From: Gammaproteobacteria bacterium
GTDB taxonomy: Bacteria > Pseudomonadota > Gammaproteobacteria > Steroidobacterales > Steroidobacteraceae
Reading direction: 5' to 3'
Length of the DNA stretch: 64,000 bases
NCBI GenBank assembly: GCA_003164785.1
Contig: PLUE01000047.1
Coordinates: 1 to 64,000 of the forward strand
Positions 22,833 through 34,490 of the stretch are shown piece after piece. Made by a program: the position numbers and the translations under genes. Every line of letters starts with the position of its first letter. Positions within the stretch are counted from its first letter, which is position 1. Below the pieces are notes generated by a model. The model was not told the origin of the DNA, made no database searches, and saw nothing but the letters and a program-made list of their open reading frames with translations.

Positions 22833-24295
22833 CCGATCCGATAGTTGGGCGCTTCTTTGGTGATCGTCACATCGTGCACATGACTTTCACGAACTCCGGC
22901 GCTGGTGATCCGCACGAACTGCGGACGGGTGCGCATCTCTTCGATGCTGCCGCTGCCGGTGTAACCCATCGCGGCACGCAGGCCGCCCGACAGCTGGTGC
23001 AGAATCGACACCAAACTGCCCTTGTACGGCACCCGGCCCTCGATGCCCTCGGGAACCAGCTTCTCGAGTTCCGTGGTCGTGTCCTGGAAATACCGGTCGC
23101 TCGATCCGTGCGCTTGCGCCATCGCGCCCAGGGATCCCATGCCCCGATACGCCTTGTAGGAGCCGCCCTGATACAACTCCACGTCGCCTGGCGACTCCTC
23201 CGTGCCGGCGAACATGCCGCCGATCATCACGCAGTGCGCGCCCGCCGCCAACGCCTTCGCGATGTCGCCGGAATAGCGGATCCCGCCGTCGCCGATGACC
23301 GGAACGCCCGTGCCCTCCAGCGCCTTGGCGACCCGCGAGATGGCGCTGATCTGCGGCACACCCACGCCCGCCACGACACGAGTGGTGCAGATGGAGCCCG
23401 GACCGATGCCGACCTTGACGCCATCCGCGCCGTACTTGACCAGGTCGAGCGCACCCTCGGCGGTCACGATGTTGCCGCCGATCACCTGCAGGTCGGGATA
23501 CATTTTCTTGATCTTGGCGACGGTTTCCAGCACGCCGCGCGAATGACCGTGCGAGGTATCGACCACCACCACGTCGACGCCCGCTTCCCGCAATGCCGCG
23601 ACCCGCTCCAGGGTATCCGGGGCGGTCCCCACGGCGGCGCCGACGCGCAGGCTGCCGACATTGTCCTTGCAGGCGTTGGGAAACTCCGTGGCCTTCTGGA
23701 AGTCCTTGACCGTGATCATGCCCTTCAACTCGTGGTCGCCGGCGACCACCAGCACCTTTTCGATCCGATGCTTGTGCAACAGCATCAGGACCTCGTCTTT
23801 GGGGGCATTCTCGCGGACGGTGATCAGGCGATCCTTGGGGGTCATCACCGAGGACACCGGGGCATCCAGCTTGGTCTCGAAGCGCAGATCTCGATGGGTG
23901 ACGATGCCGACCACCTTGGTCCCGAGCACCACGGGCACACCGGAGATGTTCTTGGCGCGGGTCAATTCGATGACCTCGCGGATGGTCATATCCGGGTGGA
24001 CGCTGATGGGATCGCTGATGACCCCGCTCTCGAATTTCTTGACCCGATCGACCTGGCGCGCCTGATTGTCGATCGACATGTTCTTGTGGACGATGCCGAT
24101 GCCGCCTTCCTGCGCGATGGTGATCGCGAGGCGGGCTTCGGTGACCGTGTCCATGGCGGCCGACACGACGGGTAGATTGACGCGGATTTCGCGGGTCAGT
24201 TGGCTGGCAAGCGAGACTTCGCGAGGCAGTACTTCGGAGTATGCCGGGACGAGCAAAACGTCGTCGAAAGTGAGTGCCTCTTCAAGAATGCGCAT
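22829..24295 (-). CDS. guaB: IMP dehydrogenase
   Basis: [22 protein letters not shown] pair, [23 protein letters not shown] 24295. Confidence 0.98.
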   Translation of the reverse strand: MRILEEALTFDDVLLVPAYSEVLPREVSLASQLTREIRVNLPVVSAAMDTVTEARLAITIAQEGGIGIVHKNMSIDNQARQVDRVKKFESGVISDPISVHPDMTIREVIELTRAKNISGVPVVLGTKVVGIVTHRDLRFETKLDAPVSSVMTPKDRLITVRENAPKDEVLMLLHKHRIEKVLVVAGDHELKGMITVKDFQKATEFPNACKDNVGSLRVGAAVGTAPDTLERVAALREAGVDVVVVDTSHGHSRGVLETVAKIKKMYPDLQVIGGNIVTAEGALDLVKYGADGVKVGIGPGSICTTRVVAGVGVPQISAISRVAKALEGTGVPVIGDGGIRYSGDIAKALAAGAHCVMIGGMFAGTEESPGDVELYQGGSYKAYRGMGSLGAMAQAHGSSDRYFQDTTTELEKLVPEGIEGRVPYKGSLVSILHQLSGGLRAAMGYTGSGSIEEMRTRPQFVRITSAGVRESHVHDVTITKEAPNYRIG

Positions 24296-24379
24296 AGGGG
24301 TCGCGTTCACTGGTTCGTCTAAGAGGCGGCGCATTGTACCTTGACGTTACCTTGCGGTAAACCGCGTTATCATTTGCGC

Positions 24380-25879
24380 ATGGACACCAGGCCGAGCCCC
24401 GCTTCTCCCGTGCGCCCCGATCGCGACGTTTACACGGTTTCGCGGCTCAATCGCGAAGTCCGCGTGCTGCTCGAGCGCGGCTTCGGCACCTTGTGGCTGG
24501 AGGCGGAGATCTCGAATCTCGCCCGCCCGAGTTCGGGACATTGGTACTTTTCGCTGAAGGATGCCGGCGCCCAGGTGCGCTGCGCGATGTTTCGCCAACG
24601 CAATATATTGAGCACTTTCGCCCCGCGCGACGGGCAAAAGGTGTTGGTGCGCGCCCGAATCGGCCTGTACGAACCGCGCGGCGAGTACCAGTTGATCGTC
24701 GACCACATGGAAGACGCGGGGTTGGGGGCGCTGAAGCGCCAATTCGAGGAATTGAGCGCCAAGCTCGCCGCGGAGGGTCTGTTCGCCGCCGAGCGCAAGC
24801 GACCCCTGCCGAGCCTCCCCAGCCGCATCGGGATCATCACGTCACCCACGGGAGCGGCCGTGCGCGACATTCTGCACGTGCTGGCGCGGCGGTTTCCGGC
24901 GGTTCCCGTGCTCATCTATCCGGTGCCGGTCCAAGGCGCCTCGGCGGCGGGAGACATCATCACGGCCCTCGCGCTGGCTGCGCGCCGCGCCGAGTGCGAC
25001 GTGCTCATCCTCGCCCGCGGCGGCGGCTCGCTCGAAGATCTCTGGTCCTTCAACGACGAGCGTTTGGCGCGTGCCATCGTTGCATCCCCGATACCCATCA
25101 TCACCGGCATCGGTCACGAAGTCGACTTCACGATCGCCGACTTCGCGGCCGACGTACGTGCACCCACTCCGTCGGCCGCGGCCGAACTGGTGGTTCCCGA
25201 TGCCGCGGAATGGCTCGACTCGTTCCAGCGCTTGGAATTGAGACTGCAACGCGGCATGCGGCGTCGGATGGAAGCTCATCAGGAGCGGCTGCGTTGGCTG
25301 ACGGGACGCGCGGCGCTGGTGAGTCCGGCGGCCCGGTTGACGCAACAAGCACAGCGCCTGGACGAACTGGAGCAATGCCTGTCGCGGGCGATGCGGCGGC
25401 AGCTCGACGACCATCGGGAGCGGCTGCGCTGGCTGACGGGGCGCGCGGCGCTGGTGAGCCCGGCAACTCGGTTGGGCCAACAATTGCTGCGACTGGGGAA
25501 TCTCGACCAACGCCTCGTCCGCGCCTGGCGGCAGACCGTCAGTTCGCGGAGTTCGACGCTGGGCGGCGCCCAGAGCCGGCTCTGGCGGGCCAGTCCGATC
25601 ATCCAGGTGCGCGACGCCGCGGCGAAACACGCGGCGCTGGTCGCCCGTCTGCAGGCCGCAGGACTTGCTTGTGTGCGGCGTGCGCGCGAGCGCCTCTTGC
25701 CCTTGGTGCGCACGTTGAATGCGGTCAGTCCTCTCGCCACGCTCGAGCGCGGCTACGCCATCGTGAGCATCGAGGGCGGCGGAATCCTGCGCGATGCCGC
25801 CGATGCCGGGCCCGGCACCCTCATCGAAGTGAGGCTCGAGGCTGGACGTCTGCGCGCCAAGGTGGAGGGGCCGCCATGA
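24380..25879 (+). CDS. xseA: Exodeoxyribonuclease VII large subunit
   Basis: YTVSRLNREVRVLLERGFGTLWLEAEISNL, GIITSPTGAAVRDILHVL, RGGGSLEDLWSFNDE. Confidence 0.97.
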   Translation: MDTRPSPASPVRPDRDVYTVSRLNREVRVLLERGFGTLWLEAEISNLARPSSGHWYFSLKDAGAQVRCAMFRQRNILSTFAPRDGQKVLVRARIGLYEPRGEYQLIVDHMEDAGLGALKRQFEELSAKLAAEGLFAAERKRPLPSLPSRIGIITSPTGAAVRDILHVLARRFPAVPVLIYPVPVQGASAAGDIITALALAARRAECDVLILARGGGSLEDLWSFNDERLARAIVASPIPIITGIGHEVDFTIADFAADVRAPTPSAAAELVVPDAAEWLDSFQRLELRLQRGMRRRMEAHQERLRWLTGRAALVSPAARLTQQAQRLDELEQCLSRAMRRQLDDHRERLRWLTGRAALVSPATRLGQQLLRLGNLDQRLVRAWRQTVSSRSSTLGGAQSRLWRASPIIQVRDAAAKHAALVARLQAAGLACVRRARERLLPLVRTLNAVSPLATLERGYAIVSIEGGGILRDAADAGPGTLIEVRLEAGRLRAKVEGPP

Positions 25880-26709
25880 CCGGCGCACGGCGCGCGGCCG
25901 CCTTCACGATCCCGGCCATGGCCCTCATGGTGTGCGCCGCAATGGCATCCGGTTTCGACCTGCCGCACGAGAATGCGGTGCCGGGCGGCATCAAGATCCT
26001 CGCGCTCGACGATGACGGCTCGTCGCTGCCCTACGTCGATACCGATGACCATCGCGCGCTGGTGGTCAAAGACGGCGCCCGATGGGCGGCGGTCATCGGG
26101 ATCCCCCTCGCGGCGCCGCTGGGCATGCGGCACGTGACCGTACGCGACGCCGGCGGCCGGCATGACCTCGAATTCGACGTCGGCGACAAGCAATACGCAA
26201 GCCAGTCGCTCAAGGTCCCGCCGCGTCAGGTCAATCTCTCGAAATCGGATCTCGCGCGCGTCTCCGGCGAGCGGGTGCGCATCGATCATGCGCTGGCGCG
26301 CTACTCCGAGCCGCCGCCCGACACGCTGCACTTCCCGCAACCCGTGCCCGGACCCCGCAGCAGCTCGTTCGGCATGAGGCGCCTGTTCAACGGCGAGGCC
26401 CGCAACCCCCACAGCGGCATGGATATCGCGGCGCCCACCGGCACGCCGGTGCTCGCGCCCCTGGCAGGCACGGTGGTGGATACCGGCGAGTACTTTTTCA
26501 ACGGCAACACGGTGTTCGTCGACCACGGTCGCGGGCTCATCAGCATGTACTGCCATCTGAGCGCCATCGACGTGACGCCGGGACAGCGCGTCGCAGCCGG
26601 CGCGCGCCTCGGTGCGGTCGGCATGACCGGGCGCGTCACCGGCCCCCACCTGCATTGGGCCCTGTCGCTGAACCGGGCCTGGGTCGACCCGGAGTTGTTC
26701 GTCCGCTAA
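25876..26709 (+). CDS. M23 family metallopeptidase (secreted)
   Basis: NPHSGMDIAAPTGTPVLAPLAGTVV, GPHLHWAL; N-terminal signal sequence. Confidence 0.93.
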   Translation: MTGARRAAAFTIPAMALMVCAAMASGFDLPHENAVPGGIKILALDDDGSSLPYVDTDDHRALVVKDGARWAAVIGIPLAAPLGMRHVTVRDAGGRHDLEFDVGDKQYASQSLKVPPRQVNLSKSDLARVSGERVRIDHALARYSEPPPDTLHFPQPVPGPRSSSFGMRRLFNGEARNPHSGMDIAAPTGTPVLAPLAGTVVDTGEYFFNGNTVFVDHGRGLISMYCHLSAIDVTPGQRVAAGARLGAVGMTGRVTGPHLHWALSLNRAWVDPELFVR

Positions 26710-26808
26710 GCGCCGCTCAGCAGGTGATCGACCACCGCGCCCTCCACGGACACCGCTGCCTGCCTGAGGCGCGCGCTGTGTTTCCTGCACGCCCCGGCCC
26801 CACCGCGC

Positions 26809-27354
26809 TCAGCCGGCTTTTTGATACTCGTACGGCAGCGCATCCGCCTTGGTAAGGCGATCTTCGATGCGCGCGCGCGACACGAGGCCCCGCACCATCG
26901 TCGGACCGATGCCGTCCCTGCCCTCGACCACGAGCAGGTGCATCACGCCGATGCCGTGGAAAATCTCCAACAGATCCGCAATGCGGGACGACTGGATGGT
27001 CGACCAATCCACCGTCGGCAAATCGTTCCAGGGGGTCATCACGTCGCCGACGCGCACGGAGCCGGCGGGCTTCCCGGCATTCTCGATGCCATAAGAGGTG
27101 ATCAGGCCGATGACGCTGTCGCCGCAAACGACGAGCAGCGCACGGACACCGAATCGGACCATGTCGGCCAGAGCCTCGTCGGTCGACCGCTCGGGCCCGA
27201 CACTGAACGGCAGCTTGCGGGTGAAGTCGGTCATGCCGTGAACCGCGGGGTCCTTCGAACTCAAGTGTGGATATTGGCTCGGCAGGCGGATCGGCAACAG
27301 GCCTGATTCTACTTTCAACGCACTATCCGAAAACTCGTTGCTCATAAACACCAC
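26809..27354 (-). CDS. CBS-domain protein
   Basis: Tandem CBS-like segments ALADMVRFGVRALLVVCGDSVIGLITSYGIE and VMTPWNDLPTVDWSTIQSSRIADLLEIFHGIGVMHLLVVE. Confidence 0.75.
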   Translation of the reverse strand: MVFMSNEFSDSALKVESGLLPIRLPSQYPHLSSKDPAVHGMTDFTRKLPFSVGPERSTDEALADMVRFGVRALLVVCGDSVIGLITSYGIENAGKPAGSVRVGDVMTPWNDLPTVDWSTIQSSRIADLLEIFHGIGVMHLLVVEGRDGIGPTMVRGLVSRARIEDRLTKADALPYEYQKAG

Positions 27355-27616
27355 ATTCTCCGTAAAAGAAGCTCACGACCAGGATCATGCCGCCATACGC
27401 ATGGGACCGCTGAACGTCGAATGGGTTCTCGATGATTTGCGGCACAGACTACGCAATGAAGGGCTACTGTCTCGCAAAAGTGTGTTGGTTTGATTACCGA
27501 GTCCCGCCGTTTCGGGAGCGGGTCCGGTACCACGTCGCAAAATGGCGCCATGGTCGGCGGGAGGGTCGACGAGATGGCGCGCTCCGTCCCTGAGCGCGCC
27601 CTGCCACGAATGCTCG

Positions 27617-29032
27617 TTACTCGATGCTCTCGCCGTGCAGCGAAATATCCAAGCCCTCGCGCTCCTGTTCCTCGGTGACGCGCAGGCCCATGGTCTTGTC
27701 GATGACGATCAGGATCACGTAGCTGACCACGAATCCATACACCACCGTGACCGCGACACCCTTGGCTTGAATCAGAAGTGACCCGTCCACGCCGCTGATC
27801 TCCTTGCTGACGAACACCCCCGTCAGCAGCGCGCCCACGATGCCGCCGATGCCGTGCACGCCGAACGCATCCAGAGAGTCGTCATACTTGAACATATGCT
27901 TCAAGGTGGTGGCCGAGAAGAAGCAGACGACGCCGGCGACGAGACCGATGATCACCGCGGGACTCGGTCCGACGAAACCGGAAGCCGGCGTGATGGCGAC
28001 CAAGCCGGCCACGGCGCCGGAGGCGATGCCCAGCACGCTTGGCTTGCCCTTGGTCACCCACTCGGCAAACATCCAACTCAACGCCGCCGCGCCGGTTGCC
28101 AACTGCGTGGCCAACATGGCCATGCCGGCGCGTCCGTCGGCCGCCACGGCGGAGCCCGCGTTGAACCCGAACCAACCCACCCACAGCAACGAGGCGCCGA
28201 TCAACGTGTAGGTCAGATTGTGCGGCTGCATGGCCTCCTTGCCATAGCCCAGTCGCTTGCCCAACACCAGGCAGCTCGCGAGTCCCGCGATGCCGGCGTT
28301 GATGTGCACCACCGTGCCTCCGGCATAATCGAGCACGCCGCCGGCGTTCAACCAACCGGTCGGCTCCCACACCATGTGCGCGATCGGGCAGTACACCAAC
28401 AAGGACCACGCCGACAGAAACACCAGCATGGACGAGAACTTCATGCGGTCCGCAAAGGCGCCCGCGATGAGCGCCGGAGTGATGATGGCGAAAGTCATTT
28501 GGAACATCGCATAGACCGTCTCGGGGATCGACGAAGCCAGGTGCGACACCGTGAGCTTGTTGCCGGCCTCGCCATGGATGTACGCGATCCCGTTGAACAA
28601 GGCGCGCGTCGTGCCGCCGATGAAGCCGTTGCCCGGTGTGAAGGCCCACGAATAGCCGATGATCCACCAAAGCAGGGTGACGACACAGCAGCATGCGAAG
28701 CTTTGCATGAGGGTCGCAAGGACGTTTTTCTTCCGCACCATGCCGCCGTAGAACAGCGCCAGACCCGGCACGCACATCATCAAAACCAGCGCCGTCGAAG
28801 TCAACATCCACGCGGTGTCGCCCGAACTGATCTTCTCCGCCTCCGTCACGAAGGGCTCGGTTGGCGCCGCGGCGGCCGGGGCCGCCGCGGCCGTGCTGGC
28901 CGACGTGGCGGCCGATTCGGATGCCGCGGACGGCGCAGCGACGGTCGCGCTCGCGGGTGCGTCCTCCGCCCACGCCATGGGCACGCCGCAGGCCAGGAGG
29001 CAGAGAAGAACCAATCGAGACGATATACTCAT
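27617..29032 (-). CDS. amtB: Ammonium transporter
   Basis: ISSGDTAWMLTSTALVLMMCVPGLALFYGGMVRKKNVL..; GVHGIGGIVGALLTGVF. Confidence 0.97.
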   Translation of the reverse strand: MSISSRLVLLCLLACGVPMAWAEDAPASATVAAPSAASESAATSASTAAAAPAAAAPTEPFVTEAEKISSGDTAWMLTSTALVLMMCVPGLALFYGGMVRKKNVLATLMQSFACCCVVTLLWWIIGYSWAFTPGNGFIGGTTRALFNGIAYIHGEAGNKLTVSHLASSIPETVYAMFQMTFAIITPALIAGAFADRMKFSSMLVFLSAWSLLVYCPIAHMVWEPTGWLNAGGVLDYAGGTVVHINAGIAGLASCLVLGKRLGYGKEAMQPHNLTYTLIGASLLWVGWFGFNAGSAVAADGRAGMAMLATQLATGAAALSWMFAEWVTKGKPSVLGIASGAVAGLVAITPASGFVGPSPAVIIGLVAGVVCFFSATTLKHMFKYDDSLDAFGVHGIGGIVGALLTGVFVSKEISGVDGSLLIQAKGVAVTVVYGFVVSYVILIVIDKTMGLRVTEEQEREGLDISLHGESIE

Positions 29033-29053
29033 CAGTGAAAACCCCTTTGATTT

Positions 29054-29479
<426 letters not shown>

Positions 29480-29600
29480 TCAGCAAGTTACAAGATATTG
29501 GCGTGCGCTTAGGAGCGTGCATTTGCACCGTGGCAGCGCGCCGGCAGCACCGGATGCATTACTTTGAGGCGTGAAGTGCCGAATCCGTCTCGATCGCCGC

Positions 29601-29810
29601 TCACTGCAGCGACAACTCAAGTTCCACGATTCCGTCCTTGGCCGGTGTGGCGCCGATGCTCGCGGGAACGTCTTTGAGGAGTGCGGATCGCACCAATTTC
29701 GGCGCCACCACGAATCCGGCGATCGCATACGAGCCGATGACGAGCGCCACGACGGCGATGACCCGAAAAGTTTTACTCCTCAAGAATTGCAGCACAGGAC
29801 ATCCGCCCAT
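29601..29810 (-). CDS. Short ORF resembling the N-terminus of DUF748/AsmA-like proteins (truncated?)
   Basis: ALVIGSYAIAGFVVAPKLVRSALLKDVPASIGATPA.. then early stop. Confidence 0.4.
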   Translation of the reverse strand: MGGCPVLQFLRSKTFRVIAVVALVIGSYAIAGFVVAPKLVRSALLKDVPASIGATPAKDGIVELELSLQ

Positions 29811-29854
29811 CGGCCGCTGTAGCGACCTCTACCGCTAGTCTATCAAAACTCGCC

Positions 29855-31237
29855 TCACCGCTTGTTGCGTTGGATGAGCCGCTTGCGTTTGCGCACCTGG
29901 CGGGGCGTCAGAGGGTTCCTCTTGCCCGCAAAGGGATTCGTTTCGCCCTTGAAGATCACGCGCACCGGCGTACCCATCAGGTCGAAGGCCTTGCGGAACA
30001 CATTGACCAGATACCGCCGGTACGCATCGGGCACGTGATCGGTCTGGTTGCCATGGATGACGACGATGGGCGGGTTTTGGCCGCCCTGGTGGGCATAGCG
30101 CAGCTTGATGCGACGTCCCGCGACCAGCGGCGGCTGATGAGCCTCGATTGCCGCCTCCAGCACCCGGGTCAATTCCGGCGTACTCATGTCGCGGGTCGCG
30201 GCGGCATACACCTTGCGGACCGCCTGGAACAACTCGCCGACCCCGCTGCCATGCCGTGCCGAAATGAAGTGCAGCGGCGCGAAATTCGCGAACTCCAGCT
30301 GCATCTCCACCTGCTGTTTGATGAGGTCGCGCTGTTCCGTGGGAATGTTGTCCCACTTGTTGACCGCCAGGATCAAGGCACGGCCCTGCTCGATGACCGT
30401 GCCCAGGAGGCTCGCATCCTGGACCGCGACATTGTCCTGCGCGTCCATGACCACCACGACAACGTGCGCGGTTTCGATCGCCTGTAGCGTCTTGATGACG
30501 CTGAATTTCTCGACGGTCTCCTCGACGCGCGATTTGCGCCGCACGCCGGCGGTATCGATCAGCGTGTAGCGCTCGCCGTCGCGTTCGAACGGGACCAGCA
30601 CCGCGTCGCGGGTGGTGCCCGGTTCGTCGAACGCCACCATCCGATTCTCGCCGAGCAGGCGGTTGATCAGCGTGCTCTTGCCCACGTTGGGCCGTCCGAT
30701 GATGGCCACCTTGATGCCGGTATTCTCAGGTCCATCGTGCGGATCGGGGGTCAATCCCTCGAGAGTCGCCTCGAGCAATGAAATGACGCCCTGATCATGC
30801 GCGGCCGCGATGGGATGCGGCTCCCCCAATCCCAACTGATGGAAGTCGGCGACCGCGACGTCATGATCGAAGCCCTCGGTCTTGTTGACGGCCAACAGCA
30901 CCGGCTTGCCGCTGCGGCGTGCCAACTGAGCGACGAACTGGTCCTGTGGGGTCACCCCGGCGCGGCCGTCCACGAGGACGATCAGACGATCGGCCTCCGC
31001 AATCGCGCGCTCGGTCTGCGCGACCATCAAGCTTTCGATCAATTCGGCGTTTTCGACCAGTCCGCCGGTGTCGATGACGATGCACGGCACGTCGGTGCGC
31101 CGGGCGAAGCCGTATTGCCGGTCCCGGGTGAGCCCCGGCAGATCTGCGACCAAGGCGTCGCGGGTGCCCGTCATGGCATTGAACAACGTGGATTTCCCCA
31201 CGTTCGGCCGGCCAATCAATGCGACGACGGGAAGCAC
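29855..31237 (-). CDS. der: Ribosome biogenesis GTPase Der
   Basis: Two G domains: [19 protein letters not shown] and [18 protein letters not shown]. Confidence 0.98.
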   Translation of the reverse strand: MLPVVALIGRPNVGKSTLFNAMTGTRDALVADLPGLTRDRQYGFARRTDVPCIVIDTGGLVENAELIESLMVAQTERAIAEADRLIVLVDGRAGVTPQDQFVAQLARRSGKPVLLAVNKTEGFDHDVAVADFHQLGLGEPHPIAAAHDQGVISLLEATLEGLTPDPHDGPENTGIKVAIIGRPNVGKSTLINRLLGENRMVAFDEPGTTRDAVLVPFERDGERYTLIDTAGVRRKSRVEETVEKFSVIKTLQAIETAHVVVVVMDAQDNVAVQDASLLGTVIEQGRALILAVNKWDNIPTEQRDLIKQQVEMQLEFANFAPLHFISARHGSGVGELFQAVRKVYAAATRDMSTPELTRVLEAAIEAHQPPLVAGRRIKLRYAHQGGQNPPIVVIHGNQTDHVPDAYRRYLVNVFRKAFDLMGTPVRVIFKGETNPFAGKRNPLTPRQVRKRKRLIQRNKR

Positions 31238-31245
31238 GGTCTAGG

Positions 31246-32481
31246 TTACTTTTTCTTTTTCGACGGGGGAGCCGGCGGCGGCGGGGGAGCAACGGGCTCC
31301 GTCGCCGGAGCCGACACGCCCGGCGGCTTGGCAGCAGCAGGATCCGCACGGTAGGCGGCCAGCTTGCCGCCGTCATCCAGGACCACCACCGTATCGTCGA
31401 TGGCGACCGGCTGAGCGCCGACGCGGAACTTGGCGACACGTTCCCGCGCAACGAGGGCGCCGGTGGCCTTGTCGAGCCAGTGCAGATAACCCTGGTAGTC
31501 CGCGACCACCACGGCCGTGCTGGTTTCGACTGGCGTGCTGACGCCACGCAATTTCAACCGGTCGTTGCGCCAGAGCTCCGATCCGTCGCGCTGCCGCATG
31601 GCCACGATGATGCCGTCCGACTGCGTCACGAAGAGATTCTCGGCATCCACCACCAGGCCGCGATAGCTCGACATGTCGTGCGCCCACCAGATCTGACCGG
31701 AATCGATCGCCAACATCGCCGTGCGCCCCTGGAACCCGGCCGCAAACACGTTATCGCCGACCACCCGCACCGCCGAATCGACGTCCACCAACCGATCGAG
31801 CTCCGTTCGCCCATGCGGGGAGGCGAGTGCCGTATCCCAAACGGTATCGCCCGTATTGAGGTTCACCGCCATCACCTTGCCGTTGTCGAAACCGCTGATG
31901 GCCAGCTCCTTGGCAATGATCGGCGTCGCCGTGCCGCGCAAGCTCAAGCGCGGCACCTGCTGCTCGACCTGCCACAGCTCCTTGCCGTTGGTGACGTCCA
32001 GGCCGTGCAACCGGCCGTCGACCGAGCGCAGCACCACGATCTTGGTGCTGATCGCCGGCGCCGACAGCAGCTCCGAATTCACGCGCGTCCGCCAACGCTC
32101 CTTGCCGGTTGCGGAGTCGAGCGCGATTACGAGGCCCTTGCTCGACCCCACCACGACCAGCCCGAAGCCCGCGGCAGGCCCGGCCGACAGGGGCTGCTTG
32201 AGCTTCTTGACCCACACCGTCTTGCCGGTGTCTGCGATCACGGCCAGCACTTCTCCCTTGTAAGACGCGGCATAGACCACGCCCTCGTCCAGGGTGGGCC
32301 CCAGCCCCAGGCGCAATTTTTGCTGCTTCTTGCCGCCGCCGACGTTGTCGCCCCACAGTTTCTTGACCGGCAGCGTACCGATGAACTTGGTCAGGGTCGC
32401 CGGTGGTTCGACGTCCTTGTCCTTGCTGCAACCGGCCGCGAGCAACAGGGCCGCGAGGCCCAGGGAAAACACAACGCGCAT
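31246..32481 (-). CDS. bamB: Outer membrane assembly lipoprotein BamB
   Basis: Lipobox LLLAAGCSK, PQQ beta-propeller repeats, syntenic with der. Confidence 0.93.
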   Translation of the reverse strand: MRVVFSLGLAALLLAAGCSKDKDVEPPATLTKFIGTLPVKKLWGDNVGGGKKQQKLRLGLGPTLDEGVVYAASYKGEVLAVIADTGKTVWVKKLKQPLSAGPAAGFGLVVVGSSKGLVIALDSATGKERWRTRVNSELLSAPAISTKIVVLRSVDGRLHGLDVTNGKELWQVEQQVPRLSLRGTATPIIAKELAISGFDNGKVMAVNLNTGDTVWDTALASPHGRTELDRLVDVDSAVRVVGDNVFAAGFQGRTAMLAIDSGQIWWAHDMSSYRGLVVDAENLFVTQSDGIIVAMRQRDGSELWRNDRLKLRGVSTPVETSTAVVVADYQGYLHWLDKATGALVARERVAKFRVGAQPVAIDDTVVVLDDGGKLAAYRADPAAAKPPGVSAPATEPVAPPPPPAPPSKKKK

Positions 32482-33182
32482 CAGGGTTTGGCCTTGTTCG
32501 GAGGTGTGGGCGCCGGGACCAAGGCAGCCGTCTCAGGCGCGCCCAAATCCGCTATCTTCAATTCGAGCAACGCCGAATCGACGCTGCTCGCATCGCCGCC
32601 AACGAGCGCGGCCTTGTATTCCTTCTCTGCACTCTTGCTGTCTTTCTTGGCGTAAAACGCATCGCCCCGCACCTCGTGGTAACGGGCCGCGAACGCGCCG
32701 GGCGTCGCCGCGCCGGCGGTGCCTTCCGCCAACGTCTTGATCGCGTCGTCCGGCTTACCCTCATCGATCAATATCCGCGCCAAGCGCAGCCGCGCGATGT
32801 GCCGCAGCTCGGTGTCCTTCGAATTGGCCATAACCTCGGTCAGCGACGCGACCGCCTTGGCGTCCTGCCCCTCGTCGACGGCCAGGCGCGCGCGCGTCAG
32901 TTGCGCCTGATCCGCATAGGGGGACCCCGGGAAGTCCTTGATGAGGCCATCGGCGAGCTGCCGCGCCCTGCCGGCGTCGTTGGCGGCGAGCGCGTTGGTC
33001 ATCTCGCCGAATTGGCCGGACGCCTTCAGGGCCACATCGTTCTCATGGGTCTGGTAATGACGCCAGCCGAACAGCAGGGCCGCACCCAGGACCACGCCGC
33101 CGACGATCCACACGCCGTTCTCCGCGATCCAGCGCTTGACGACGTCCCATTGCTCATCGTCCGTCAAATAATCTTCAGCCAT
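32481..33182 (-). CDS. yfgM: YfgM/RcsN-type TPR protein
   Basis: YLTDDEQWDVVKRWIAENGVWIVGGVVLGAALLFGWRHYQ. Confidence 0.9.
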   Translation of the reverse strand: MAEDYLTDDEQWDVVKRWIAENGVWIVGGVVLGAALLFGWRHYQTHENDVALKASGQFGEMTNALAANDAGRARQLADGLIKDFPGSPYADQAQLTRARLAVDEGQDAKAVASLTEVMANSKDTELRHIARLRLARILIDEGKPDDAIKTLAEGTAGAATPGAFAARYHEVRGDAFYAKKDSKSAEKEYKAALVGGDASSVDSALLELKIADLGAPETAALVPAPTPPNKAKP

Positions 33183-33184
33183 GA

Positions 33185-34477
33185 CTACTCCGCTACCCCA
33201 CCCTTCAGACCCAACAACACGCCCAACCGTTCACTGATTCGGTCGATGGCGCATTCCTCCTGCGCCACGTCCCGACGCAGGTCCTTGATGGACACGACGC
33301 CCCGGGCCACCTCATCGTCGCCCAGCACCACCGCCAGCAGCGCCCCGCTCTTGTCGGCGCGCCTGAACTGCGTCTTGAAACTTCCGCCGCCAAGATTGAT
33401 TTGCACTGCGAGACCCGGCCAGGCATCCCGCAGTCGTTCCGCCATTTGGAAACCCGGAATCTCGGTATGTTCCCCGGCCAACACCACATAGACCTGCGGC
33501 CGGTCACGCAGGGCGCCCAAGCCCTGCTTCTCGAGCAGCATCACGATGCGTTCCTGACCCATCGCCCAACCGATGCCGGGGGTGCTGACGCCGCCCAGTT
33601 GCTCGACCAGGCCATCGTAACGGCCGCCGGCGCATACCGTGCTTTGCGAGCCCAGCGCATCCGTGGTCCATTCGAATACGGTTCGCGTGTAATAGTCGAG
33701 CCCGCGGACCAGATGCGGCTCGACATGATACTCGATGCCCGCGCTCTTGAGGTGCGCGCACAATGCATCGAAGTGCGCCTTCGACTCGGGATCGAGGAAA
33801 TCGAGGAGCAGCGGCGCGCCCGCGACGATGCGCTGCATGTCCGGATTCTTGCTGTCGAGAATGCGCAGCGGGTTGCCAACCAGGCGCCGCTTGCTGTCCT
33901 CGTCGAGCGCGGCCTCGTGGGCGCCGAAATACGTCGTGAGTCGCTCGCGATACGCGGCGCGCGAGGCGGGCGTGCCCAGCGAATTGACCAACAGCTTCAA
34001 TCGCCCCAGCCCCAGCCGCCGCAGCAGGCGGGCCGACAGCAGAATCATCTCCGCATCGATGTCCGGACCGGCAAAGCCGAAGGCCTCCGCATCGATCTGG
34101 TGGAATTGGCGGTAGCGCCCCGCCTGGGGCCGTTCGCGCCGGAACATCGGTCCCATGCACCACACACGCAGCCGGTTCTCGCGCAGCATTCCGTTCGAAA
34201 TGACCGCCCGCACGATTCCGGCGGTGGCTTCCGGGCGCAAGGTGATGTGGTCATCCCCCTGATCGACGAAGCTGAACATTTCCTTTTCGACGATATCCGT
34301 GAAATCGCCGATCGAGCGCTTGAACAATTGAGTCTGTTCGATGATGGGCACCCGGAATTCTTCGTAGCCGTAGCCCGAAAACACTTCCCGGGTGATGCGT
34401 TCCAGATGCTGCCAGGCCGCGGCTTGCGCCGGCAACACATCGTGAACGCCACGCAGGGGCTCGATAATCTTCGCCAT
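33185..34477 (-). CDS. hisS: Histidine--tRNA ligase
   Basis: GVHDVLPAQAAAWQHLE, TLRPEATAGIVRA, VRGLDYYTRTVFEW, GGRYDGLVEQLGG. Confidence 0.97.
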   Translation of the reverse strand: MAKIIEPLRGVHDVLPAQAAAWQHLERITREVFSGYGYEEFRVPIIEQTQLFKRSIGDFTDIVEKEMFSFVDQGDDHITLRPEATAGIVRAVISNGMLRENRLRVWCMGPMFRRERPQAGRYRQFHQIDAEAFGFAGPDIDAEMILLSARLLRRLGLGRLKLLVNSLGTPASRAAYRERLTTYFGAHEAALDEDSKRRLVGNPLRILDSKNPDMQRIVAGAPLLLDFLDPESKAHFDALCAHLKSAGIEYHVEPHLVRGLDYYTRTVFEWTTDALGSQSTVCAGGRYDGLVEQLGGVSTPGIGWAMGQERIVMLLEKQGLGALRDRPQVYVVLAGEHTEIPGFQMAERLRDAWPGLAVQINLGGGSFKTQFRRADKSGALLAVVLGDDEVARGVVSIKDLRRDVAQEECAIDRISERLGVLLGLKGGVAE

Positions 34478-34490
34478 AAGAATGCTCCGA

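Noticed and set aside
21339-22844. Long antisense ORFs over guaA and guaB, and similar ones at 2805-3884, 22874-24175, 27854-29038 and 42126-43865
   Set aside because: High-GC shadow ORFs with His/Arg/Gln-rich translations opposite confidently assigned genes.
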